Assembly (NCBI GenBank): GCA_964617995.1
Contig: CAZTXD010000051.1
Coordinates: forward strand, 1 to 22,292
DNA: 22,292 nt
Direction: 5' to 3'
Origin: CAZTXD01 sp964617995
GTDB lineage: Bacteria; Actinomycetota; Acidimicrobiia; Spongiisociales; ZC4RG35
Within the stretch, counting starts at the first letter, position 1. The number at the start of each line of letters is the position of its first letter. The notes under the pieces were generated by a model. It had not been told where the DNA came from. It was given only the letters and a program-made list of their open reading frames with translations, and did not search any database. The position numbers and the translations under genes are program-made. Shown one piece after another: positions 13,574 to 20,763 of this stretch.

Positions 13574-14894
13574 CGTCGACCCCCAGCAACCGGGCCTCGA
13601 TATCCGGTCCGAAGGCGGCGGTCACCTCCGCTATACCCCACGTACCGGGCTCGCCCCGGTCGAGGGTGATCATCCCGTCTATCTCCGGTGCCTGCCGGTA
13701 GGAACGACCCACGGGCACACCGTCTTCGACCTGATCGACGAGTATGTCGATCTCCCTTCCGATCTGTCGGCTGTTGGCGGCAGCGGTGATCTCCTCCTGG
13801 CTTCCCTGCAGGTAACGGAGTCGTTCCGTCACCGCATCGGCGGGTACCCGGCTGTCGAGCTCGGCGGCGGGGGTGCCCTCCTCCGCCGAGTAGGGGAAGA
13901 AGCCCGCCCAGTCGAGACGCACATCCCCGAGGAACTCCACGAGCTCCTCGACGTCGTCGTCCGTCTCTCCCGGGAAGCCCACGATGAAGCTGGAACGCAG
14001 CGCCGCCTCGGGGTCGTGACGGCGAATGTCCTCGATCAACTGGCGGAAGGTGTCGCCTCCGCCGGGCCTCTTCATCGCCCGGAGGAGGCGCCGGTTGGCG
14101 TGCTGGAGGGACAGGTCGAAGTAGCTGGCGATCCTGGGGTTGGTGGCCATCTCGGCGATGAGGGCGGGCCGGATCTCCCGCGGGTACAGGTAGAGAAGGC
14201 GGATCAGCCTGAGACCCTCGATTCCCGAGAGCAACCGCAGAAGGTCGACTATGCGGGGGGCGCGGGATCTATCCCGCAGGTCGCGGCCGTAGGCGGCGAG
14301 GTCCTGGGCCACCAGCACGATCTCGCTCACACCGGCGGCGACGAGACGCTCCACCTCCGCTCGTATCTCGCCCGGCGGTCGCGATCGCTGCGCGCCGCGA
14401 ATGATCGGGATGGCGCAGAACGTGCACGGCTTGTCGCATCCCTCCGCCACCTTCACGTAGGCGTAGGGGGCGATGGGAGCGGGCCGGTGGACCTGGTGGA
14501 GGATGTCCATCTTGGGTCGGCGACGCACCTGCACCGGCTGCCAGCCGGTGAGATGGTCGAGAGTGGTGACGAGGTCGGCGTAACGATCGAGCCCGAGAAC
14601 CGCATCGACCTCGGGAAAGGCGGCTTCGGTGTCCACTCCGAAGCGCTGAGCCATGCAACCGAGTACGACCGTCCGTGCCGCGGGAGAAGCCGCTTCTTGC
14701 ATTTCGAGGATGGTCTCCACCGACTCGCGCCGGGCGTCCTCGATGAAGGCACACGTGTTGACCATCACCACATCAGCCGAGGCTGCGTCACCTGTGGCTC
14801 GGTAGCCCGCATCAGCCAGCATCGATTCCAGCTTGTCCGAGTCGACCTGGTTCTTGGCGCAGCCGAGGGTGGTCAGATGGTATGTGCGGGTCAC
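13563..14894 (-). CDS. rimO: Ribosomal protein S12 methylthiotransferase RimO
   Basis: RimO is a radical-SAM enzyme that adds a methylthio group to an Asp of ribosomal protein S12. The 443-residue protein has the N-terminal Cys12, Cys48 and Cys80 (TLGCAKNQVDSD, NTCAFIEDA, LGCMAQR), the radical-SAM cysteines 153, 157 and 160 (EGCDKPCTFC), and a C-terminal TRAM domain. LGCAKNQVDSDKLE and NTCAFI are RimO-type, unlike MiaB in the same window. The GTG at 14894 overlaps the upstream flavin-reductase gene by four bases (GTGA). Its end overlaps cinA. In streptomycetes pgsA lies between rimO and cinA; it is missing here. Confidence 0.96.
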   Translation of the reverse strand: MTRTYHLTTLGCAKNQVDSDKLESMLADAGYRATGDAASADVVMVNTCAFIEDARRESVETILEMQEAASPAARTVVLGCMAQRFGVDTEAAFPEVDAVLGLDRYADLVTTLDHLTGWQPVQVRRRPKMDILHQVHRPAPIAPYAYVKVAEGCDKPCTFCAIPIIRGAQRSRPPGEIRAEVERLVAAGVSEIVLVAQDLAAYGRDLRDRSRAPRIVDLLRLLSGIEGLRLIRLLYLYPREIRPALIAEMATNPRIASYFDLSLQHANRRLLRAMKRPGGGDTFRQLIEDIRRHDPEAALRSSFIVGFPGETDDDVEELVEFLGDVRLDWAGFFPYSAEEGTPAAELDSRVPADAVTERLRYLQGSQEEITAAANSRQIGREIDILVDQVEDGVPVGRSYRQAPEIDGMITLDRGEPGTWGIAEVTAAFGPDIEARLLGVDVDR

Positions 14895-15406
14895 GACTCG
14901 AGCCGCCGGTACGATCCGCGGAAGTAGATCAGAGGGTCGGTGAGCTCGCTCACGGACAGCTCTTCGATCTCGCCGACCAGGAGGAGCTGATCACCGAGAG
15001 GACGCAGCTCTTCGACCCGGCATCCCGCCCAGTTCGTCACCTCGACCAAGCGGGGACCCCACCTCGTCATCTCGGTCTCCCTCCCGACGAACATGCCTCC
15101 CGGTGAAGGTCTCAGTCCCGCGAACACATCCGCCACCGCCCGGCAGTCCTCGGTGAGGATGTTGGCGACGAAACTGCCCGATGCATCGGTCGCGTCGAGG
15201 AAGTCCGAGCCCGGCCCGACCAAAGCCACCGTCCGGGGTATCTCACCCTCCACCACGAAGAACGACGAGACCGTGATGCCGGCCGGTGAGTCCTCGTCGC
15301 CGGCGGTCAGCACCGTGACCGGGGCCACGAGGCGTCCACGAAGACGTCGTACCGGATCGCGCTGGTCGACGGGTGCCGCAAACGGATTCTCAGGGTGGAT
15401 GCTCAC
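14891..15406 (-). CDS. Flavin reductase-like (FMN-binding) protein
   Basis: The product, 171 residues from the GTG at 15406, looks like the split-barrel flavin reductase family. It contains LRGRLVAPVTVLTAGDEDSPAGITVSSFF near the N-terminus (split: about 22-50), then PRTVALVGPGSDFLD and GSFVANILTED, which match the usual FMN-contact pattern of HpaC-like proteins. Such proteins pass electrons from NAD(P)H to flavin, but many in this group have other or unknown roles. The reading frame continues upstream to 15550 but overlaps the PHP-phosphatase gene; GTG codons at 15439 and 15442 are other possible starts and none has a good ribosome-binding site. It is coupled to rimO by a GTGA overlap. Confidence 0.8.
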   Translation of the reverse strand: MSIHPENPFAAPVDQRDPVRRLRGRLVAPVTVLTAGDEDSPAGITVSSFFVVEGEIPRTVALVGPGSDFLDATDASGSFVANILTEDCRAVADVFAGLRPSPGGMFVGRETEMTRWGPRLVEVTNWAGCRVEELRPLGDQLLLVGEIEELSVSELTDPLIYFRGSYRRLES

Positions 15407-15473
15407 CCCCGGGATGCTAGAAGGGCCACTGTCGCTCACCACAACGCCGAAGCATGGCAGGCCGACGACGGGA

Positions 15474-16370
15474 TCAGGCTCCGGGGGGAAGGGGGACCTC
15501 GGTGGCGACCCGGCGTGAGAACGACAGATGGGTGGTGTAGCCGGCAGCACGGGCCGCGGTCACCACCTCGGAGTGACCCCAACCCGCCTCCTCGGGATGA
15601 TGGGCGTCGCTGGCGAGGGTGATGGACACTCCGGCGCGCTGGAATCCCTCCAGGAGGGCCGGGGCCGGATAAACCTCCCCCGCCGGATTGCGGAGACCCT
15701 GACTCGACACCTCCACGGCCGTGCCGCCGGCTACGGCGGCCTCGATCACCTTCTCGTACCATGGAGTAGCGTCCATGGTCGGACGGCTGCCGTACTTCTT
15801 CATCACGTCGACATGGGCAAGTACGTCGACGGTGCCGGACGCGGCCAACGACGCCTCCAGCTCGAAGTATTGGCTCCACGCCCGGTCCACCCCGCGCCGC
15901 TCGAGCTCGAACTGGGAGTGGGAGGCATCGATCGCCCACCCGTCGATCCAGTGGACCGCTCCGATCAGGTAGTCCCATGGGTATGGCGCCAGCAGGTCCA
16001 TCACAGCCCCGATCGTCTCCGGGAAGAAGTCCACCTCCAGGCCCAGCTTCACGGGGAGGCCCCGGTCCTTGGCGGTCGTGACAGCCTTCACGTAGTCATC
16101 CAAAGACAGCGTGAGGTCGGCTGCCACCATCTCAGCGGTGAGTCGGGCGAGGTCGGCGGGCGTCGACGGTCCCTCCCAGAACCGACCCAGCACCGGATAC
16201 GCCTCCCGGCACCTGTAGAGGTGTTCGGTGAACCCCAGCTCGTGGACACCCCGGGCGGCTGCCTCGGCCACGTAGCGTTCGATGAGATCGGCTGGGTACT
16301 CCCCCTGAGGCGGATCCTGTGGCCGGATACCGTTGGCGTGGGGATGGAGATGGAGGTGATAATCGGACAC
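15474..16370 (-). CDS. PHP-domain phosphatase (histidinol-phosphatase-like)
   Basis: The 298-residue protein has the PHP metal-dependent hydrolase fold. Motif I is the His cluster DYHLHLHPH (3-9), followed by HELGFTEHLY (43-52), LGLEVDFFPE, GAVHWIDGW, DVLAHVDVMKKYG and the late SSQGLRNP and TLASDAHHPE motifs. These are metal ligands typical of HisK-type histidinol phosphatases, which make histidinol in histidine synthesis. No other his gene is present, so a different phosphate substrate is possible. The start is GTG at 16370, which gives the family-like opening SDYHLHLHPHANG. It lies 20 bp after the 82-residue protein gene and just upstream of the flavin reductase-like gene. Confidence 0.85.
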   Translation of the reverse strand: MSDYHLHLHPHANGIRPQDPPQGEYPADLIERYVAEAAARGVHELGFTEHLYRCREAYPVLGRFWEGPSTPADLARLTAEMVAADLTLSLDDYVKAVTTAKDRGLPVKLGLEVDFFPETIGAVMDLLAPYPWDYLIGAVHWIDGWAIDASHSQFELERRGVDRAWSQYFELEASLAASGTVDVLAHVDVMKKYGSRPTMDATPWYEKVIEAAVAGGTAVEVSSQGLRNPAGEVYPAPALLEGFQRAGVSITLASDAHHPEEAGWGHSEVVTAARAAGYTTHLSFSRRVATEVPLPPGA

Positions 16371-16390
16371 CTAAACGTCCCCGCTGCCGT

Positions 16391-16639
16391 TCACCGCCGC
16401 CACATCTCGATCACCGGATGCAACTCGACCGGACAGGCATCGGCGAGAGTGTCCCAGGCTCCGTCCGAGATCGCTCCGTCGGCCTCCAGCTCGGCGGTGG
16501 CCAGAGCCATGGCATCTGCCAACCCTCTCAGGTCCCTTCCCCCGCCCGTCGCCTCCGCCATGGCGGCCCGGGCGGAGTCGGGGTCGCCGCGGCCGAGGGC
16601 AGCGATCGCTTCCTCCACGACCTCCAGGGCCTCCTCCAT
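16391..16639 (-). CDS. Small helical protein of unknown function (82 residues)
   Basis: I do not recognise this protein. It is acidic and Ala/Glu-rich (MEEALEVVEEAIAALGRGDPDSARAAMAEA at the start, given in part), with the pattern of a helix-turn-helix repeat similar to a TPR unit, and ends HPVIEMWRR. The ATG at 16639 lies 9 nt after the stop of the GAPDH-like gene and 20 nt separate its end from the PHP gene, so it fits the operon spacing. A competing frame on the same strand (16371-16652) is Gly/Arg-rich and looks non-coding. Confidence 0.7.
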   Translation of the reverse strand: MEEALEVVEEAIAALGRGDPDSARAAMAEATGGGRDLRGLADAMALATAELEADGAISDGAWDTLADACPVELHPVIEMWRR

Positions 16640-16648
16640 CCCGCCGAG

Positions 16649-17707
16649 TCAAACCTCGCGGAATAGGTAAGGGCGGAGGATGTCGATCCTCTCATCGACA
16701 CTGTCACGGTCCAGGTACCAGAGCATGGCCGCCACCGTCGACAGGAGGGGGTTCCCGTCCTGGGGGGTGAAACAGAACCCGACCAGCTCGTTGCCGTTGC
16801 GCACCGCCAGAGTGTCGAGCGACACGACGGTCTGTGACAGGATCCGCCCGTAGTAGCCGTGGTCCCGTCCGAACGAGAAGACGGAGTTGGCCGACCGCTT
16901 GTAGGTCACGGCCACCCGCGTGTTCGACGTCAACCGATCCTTGACCTCGTCGAGGGTCATCTCGCGATCCAGCGTGAGCGAGAAGTGGATCGAGTGCATG
17001 TACTGGGTGTTGAGCTTGATCGCCGACGAGAACAGATTCAGGTCGTAGCCGAGGGTGGCGAAGAGCTGATTGGCGTCTCGGGCGTGATGGGTCCCGAATC
17101 GCTCGTCTTTGTGCACGTCGACGGTGGGAGAGGCCACGAAGCCCTCGTCCTGGGAGATGTCGTTGGCCCGGCGGACACAGAGGAAGCGCCCATCCACCAG
17201 GTGATTGGTCCCGTCGGGATCGATGCCGAGGGTCTTCACCAGGACGGAGATGTTGTGGGTGTTGCACGACACGATTTGGAGGAAGCGGTCGTCTCCGGGA
17301 ACGAGAGCTGCGTCGTTGATGCCCCGGGCGTACATCTTGCCGAACCCGAACTCCGAGCCCTGGGCCATGAACCCGACGGCGTTCTCGAGGGTGGAGTACA
17401 GCTCGTGCTTGTTGGTGTTTCCCACCGGCGTGCAGTCGATGATGACGGTGGCCCGCTCGAGAGCTTCCCTGGTCTCGTACTTGGGGCTGTGACCCAACTC
17501 CTCGAAAGTGGCGAGCCGATCGGCGTCGACCGTCAACGACGCTCCCCTACGTACCAGATCGTTCACCTTGGAGCGCTCCATCACCAGGGGCGTCCGCTTG
17601 TGGAAGGTCACCTCGTCGATGCCGAAATGCTCCCTGTGATCGGCGAGCATGCCGATGAGGGGCTCGCCGATGGTTCCCGTTCCTACGACGTGGACGATCT
17701 TGGGCAT
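16649..17707 (-). CDS. Type II (archaeal-like) glyceraldehyde-3-phosphate dehydrogenase family protein
   Basis: The 352-residue protein has an N-terminal Rossmann motif (VHVVGTGTIGEPLIG, 5-19). It also has features of archaeal-type GAPDH: DCTPVGNTNKHELY (91-104), GSEFGFGKMYARGIN (117-131), the active-site-like VSCNTHN with Cys148, and MHSIHFSL with His238, where the family has its catalytic His. Type II GAPDH oxidises glyceraldehyde 3-phosphate, often with either NAD or NADP. The match is by motif and order only; the middle and end are divergent, so it could act on another aldehyde. The ATG at 17707 has GAGG 8 nt upstream. It follows aceA after 94 bp and precedes the 82-residue protein. It is not a myo-inositol-phosphate synthase: the motifs do not fit. 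Confidence 0.72.
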   Translation of the reverse strand: MPKIVHVVGTGTIGEPLIGMLADHREHFGIDEVTFHKRTPLVMERSKVNDLVRRGASLTVDADRLATFEELGHSPKYETREALERATVIIDCTPVGNTNKHELYSTLENAVGFMAQGSEFGFGKMYARGINDAALVPGDDRFLQIVSCNTHNISVLVKTLGIDPDGTNHLVDGRFLCVRRANDISQDEGFVASPTVDVHKDERFGTHHARDANQLFATLGYDLNLFSSAIKLNTQYMHSIHFSLTLDREMTLDEVKDRLTSNTRVAVTYKRSANSVFSFGRDHGYYGRILSQTVVSLDTLAVRNGNELVGFCFTPQDGNPLLSTVAAMLWYLDRDSVDERIDILRPYLFREV

Positions 17708-17753
17708 TGCGGCCTCGCTTTGCTCGGCGTCTGGGTAGATGATGAATGGGGAT

Positions 17754-17773
17754 GGTGGGTCCGTGTGCCCACC
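17754..17773 (-). terminator. Possible hairpin terminator after aceA
   Basis: GGTGGG (17754-17759) and CCCACC (17768-17773) form a 6-bp stem with an 8-nt loop in the 94-bp gap between aceA and the GAPDH-like gene. The minus-strand sequence after it is only mildly T-rich, so termination may be partial. Confidence 0.35.
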
Positions 17774-17801
17774 CGGGGACGTATCACCAAGAACTTACCA
17801 C

Positions 17802-19079
17802 CTAGAACTGTGCTTCTTCAGTGCTACCCCGCAAGGCCATCGTTGAACCCTCTCCCGCGGTGATCACATCGTTGACGGCATCGAAGTAGCCCGCACCGAC
17901 CTCCCGCTGGTGGCGGGTGGCGCTGTAGCCCAGCGCCTCCATACCGAACTCGCGTTGTTGCAGCTCGACGTAGGCGCTCATCCCGGTGCGGGCGTAGCCG
18001 TGGGCGAGCTCGAACATCGACGCGTTCAGGGCGTGGAATCCCGCCAGGGTGATGAACTGGAACCTGTATCCGAGGCCCGCCAGCTCCTTCTGGAAGGAGG
18101 CGATAGCCGAGTCGTCCAGAGCCGCCTTCCAGTTGAACGAAGGAGAGCAGTTGTAGGCCAGCATCTTGCCGGGGAACACGGAGTGGATGGCGTCGGCGAA
18201 ACGACGAGCCTCGTCCAGATCGGGGGTGGCCGTCTCACACCACAGCAGGTCGGCGTGAGGGGCGTAGGCGAGGCCGCGGGCGATGGCCTGGTCGAGGCCG
18301 TCGCGCACCCGGAAGAAGCCCTCGGCCGTTCGCTCACCGGTGGTGAAGTCCCGGTCCCGGTCGTCTATGTCGGAGGTGAGGAGGTTGGCCGAGTTGGCGT
18401 CGGTCCGGGCGACGATGACCGTCGGCACACCCAGCACGTCGGCCGCCAGTCGCGCCGCCGTCAGCGTCCGGATGTGCTGAGCAGTAGGCACCAGGACCTT
18501 GCCTCCCATGTGCCCGCACTTCTTCTCCGAAGCGAGCTGGTCCTCGAAGTGGACCCCCGCGGCTCCCGCCTCGATGAAGCTCTTGGTCAGCTCGAAGACG
18601 TTGAGGGCCCCTCCGAATCCGGCCTCACCATCGGCCACGATCGGAACGAAGAAGTCGACCGAGGCGTCACCCTCCGACCAGGCGATCTGGTCGGCCCTAC
18701 GCAAGGCGTTGTTGATACGACGCACCAACGAAGGTGCCGAGTTGGCCGGGTACAGGGACTGATCGGGGTATACCTGCTCGGACAGGTTGGCGTCGCCGGC
18801 GACCTGCCATCCGGACAGGTAGATCGCCCGCAGTCCACCCTTCACCATCTGCACGGCCTGGCCGCCGGACTGTGCTCCCAGGGCATTGACGTAATCGTTC
18901 GAGGTCAGGTGGGTCCACAGCTTGCGGGACATAGCGCCGGCCAGCGTGTGCTCCTCGCGCAGGCTGCCGCGCAGACGAACCACGTCCTCAGCCGTGTAAG
19001 GGCGCACGATGCCGGTCCAGCGTGGATCGCTCGACCATTCCTCCTCCAGGCGGGCGGACTGGGCCTCCATTTCGATCAT
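17802..19079 (-). CDS. aceA: Isocitrate lyase
   Basis: Isocitrate lyase cleaves isocitrate to succinate and glyoxylate, the first step of the glyoxylate shunt used on acetate and fatty acids. The 425-residue protein has the signature KKCGHMG (186-192) with catalytic Cys188, plus SGWQVAGDAN, GEAGFGG, HFEDQ, ARTDANSA and LAYNCSPSFNW, all strongly conserved. The length is close to mycobacterial ICL1. The ATG at 19079 lies 12 nt after the stop of aceB, with AGAGG upstream, so the two enzymes are one operon (aceB-aceA). Confidence 0.98.
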   Translation of the reverse strand: MIEMEAQSARLEEEWSSDPRWTGIVRPYTAEDVVRLRGSLREEHTLAGAMSRKLWTHLTSNDYVNALGAQSGGQAVQMVKGGLRAIYLSGWQVAGDANLSEQVYPDQSLYPANSAPSLVRRINNALRRADQIAWSEGDASVDFFVPIVADGEAGFGGALNVFELTKSFIEAGAAGVHFEDQLASEKKCGHMGGKVLVPTAQHIRTLTAARLAADVLGVPTVIVARTDANSANLLTSDIDDRDRDFTTGERTAEGFFRVRDGLDQAIARGLAYAPHADLLWCETATPDLDEARRFADAIHSVFPGKMLAYNCSPSFNWKAALDDSAIASFQKELAGLGYRFQFITLAGFHALNASMFELAHGYARTGMSAYVELQQREFGMEALGYSATRHQREVGAGYFDAVNDVITAGEGSTMALRGSTEEAQF

Positions 19080-19091
19080 CGGGGTTGCCTC

Positions 19092-20663
19092 TCAGTCGAT
19101 CAGTTCGTATGCGGGCAGCGTCAGGAACTCGTGGAACATGGGAGTGAGGGTGACGTCCTCGAAAAGCCTCCTGGCTTCGGGATAGCGCCCCGACTCGAAG
19201 GCCTCCGGGCCGATCAGATCCTCGATCTCGGCGGTGACGTCGTCGACGACGGCACGTACCACATCGGACGTCACGGTCTCTCCCTCGCTCGTCGGGGCCG
19301 AATGGTGGATCCACTGCCATAGCTGGCTGCGGGAGATCTCGGCGGTGGCCGCGTCCTCCATCAGATTGTCGATGGCGGCGGCACCCGTGCCGGTCAACCA
19401 AGCCGCCAGATAGCGGATGGCAACCGAGACGTTCGTGCGGATCCCGTCGGTGGTTATGGTCCCGCCTTCGACACTCGTGTCCAGGAGGTCGTCCGCTGTG
19501 ACCAACACGTCGGGTCGTAACCGCTCCACCTGATGGGGGCTGTCACCCAGCACCGCGTCGAACTCCTCCTGAGCCACCGACACGAGATCGGGGTGGGCGA
19601 CCCAGGTCCCGTCGCAGCCCTGTTCGGCTTCGCGCTTCTTGTCGGCAGCGACCTTGGCCAGAGCCGATCGGGTGACATCGGGATCTCGCCGGTTGGGGAT
19701 GAACGCCGCCATGCCGCCGATGGCGTGGGCACCGCGTCGATGGCACGTGGCGACCATCAGATCGGTGTATGCCGCCATGAAAGGGACGCTCATCGTCACC
19801 TGTGAGCGGTCGGGAAGCACCTTGTCCGGGTCGTTCCGGAACTTCTTGATGACCGAGAAGATGTAGTCCCAGCGTCCGGCGTTGAGACCGCTCGAGTGCT
19901 CGCGCAGCTCATAGAGGATCTCCTCCATCTCCAGAGCGGCCGTGATCGTCTCGATGAGGACCGTGGCCTTTATCGTTCCCCTCGGCATCTCGAGGCGATC
20001 CTGGGCGAAGACGAAGATGTCGTTCCACAAGCGGGCCTCGTGGTGGCTCTCCAGCTTGGGGAGATAGAGGTAGGGGCCGGTGCCGGCGGCGATCGCCTCA
20101 CGCCCTCCCCAATACAGGTAGAGCCCGAAATCTACCAGTGCCGCCGAAGCCGGTTGGTCGTCTATTACGACGTGCTTCTCGGGGAGATGCCAGCCCCGGG
20201 GGCGTATCACGAGGGTGGCGGCGTCGTCGCCGAGGCGGTAGGTCTTGTCGGGCGTGTCGAGCGAGAGCGTGCCCCGGTATGCCTCCAGCAGGTTCGCCTG
20301 ACCTTCGAGGAGGTTCGTCCACGTCGGAGAGGTCGCGTCCTCGAAGTCGGCCATGAACACCCGGGCACCGGAGTTGAGGGCGTTGATCATCATCTTCCGA
20401 TCGACGGGGCCGGTGATCTCTACCCGACGATCGGTCAGGTCCTCGGGAGGCTCGGCGACGGTCCAGTCCGACTCCCGGATGTGGGCCGTCTCGGGGAGGA
20501 AGTCGGGACGCTCCCCGGAGTCGAACGCCGCCTGCCGGCGGCGGCGATCCGCCAACAGCTCCGACCTCCGGCCGGCGAACTCACGATGGAGGTCGCCGAT
20601 CCACGCGAGGGCGTCATCGGTCAAGAGATCGGATCGACCGGCAGTGGCCACCTGGTAGCTCAT
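19092..20663 (-). CDS. aceB: Malate synthase A
   Basis: Malate synthase condenses glyoxylate with acetyl-CoA to malate, the second step of the glyoxylate shunt. The 523-residue protein is of the A type; it carries the signature REHSSGLNAGRWDYIFS (254-270), RPRGWHLPEKH (154-164), FMADFEDATSPTW (103-115), and IGGMAAFIPN. Many actinobacteria use the larger G type instead, so the A type is worth noting. The ATG at 20663 has AGGAG only 3 nt upstream, a tight spacing. It is the first gene of the aceB-aceA operon and faces a RamB-type regulator across 100 bp. Confidence 0.97.
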   Translation of the reverse strand: MSYQVATAGRSDLLTDDALAWIGDLHREFAGRRSELLADRRRRQAAFDSGERPDFLPETAHIRESDWTVAEPPEDLTDRRVEITGPVDRKMMINALNSGARVFMADFEDATSPTWTNLLEGQANLLEAYRGTLSLDTPDKTYRLGDDAATLVIRPRGWHLPEKHVVIDDQPASAALVDFGLYLYWGGREAIAAGTGPYLYLPKLESHHEARLWNDIFVFAQDRLEMPRGTIKATVLIETITAALEMEEILYELREHSSGLNAGRWDYIFSVIKKFRNDPDKVLPDRSQVTMSVPFMAAYTDLMVATCHRRGAHAIGGMAAFIPNRRDPDVTRSALAKVAADKKREAEQGCDGTWVAHPDLVSVAQEEFDAVLGDSPHQVERLRPDVLVTADDLLDTSVEGGTITTDGIRTNVSVAIRYLAAWLTGTGAAAIDNLMEDAATAEISRSQLWQWIHHSAPTSEGETVTSDVVRAVVDDVTAEIEDLIGPEAFESGRYPEARRLFEDVTLTPMFHEFLTLPAYELID

Positions 20664-20716
20664 GCTCTCCTACCCACAGTTGATAATCCTTGATTGTCTT
20701 ACACCCAGTCGGAAGA

Positions 20717-20737
20717 TTGCAAACCCACTTGCTCAAA
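20717..20737. promoter_or_regulatory. Possible RamB operator: repeated TTGC-AAA elements
   Basis: TTGCAAA (20717-20723) is followed 12 bp later by TTGCTCAAA (20729-20737) in an AT-rich gap between aceB and the regulator. RamB of Corynebacterium is reported to bind TTTGC/GCAAA-type sites, so these are candidate sites. The second element overlaps the regulator's -35, which would allow self-control. Confidence 0.4.
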
Positions 20738-20757
20738 ATATCGGACGAAATTAACGT
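20729..20757 (+). promoter_or_regulatory. Promoter of the RamB-type gene, possibly giving a leaderless mRNA
   Basis: TTGCTC (20729-20734) and TAACGT (20752-20757) lie exactly 17 nt apart. The predicted start of transcription, about 7 nt after the -10, falls on or within a base or two of the ATG at 20764. Confidence 0.5.
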
Positions 20758-20763
20758 GAGGGG

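Noticed and set aside
13512..14927. 471-codon plus-strand frame
   Set aside because: Antisense to rimO; the minus strand carries an unmistakable radical-SAM protein.
16649..17707. myo-Inositol-1-phosphate synthase
   Set aside because: Length and Rossmann start are similar, but the SCNT and MHSIH motifs fit type II GAPDH and the inositol-synthase motifs are absent.
17910..19322. 470-codon plus-strand frame
   Set aside because: Antisense to isocitrate lyase and the end of malate synthase, with no recognisable motifs.
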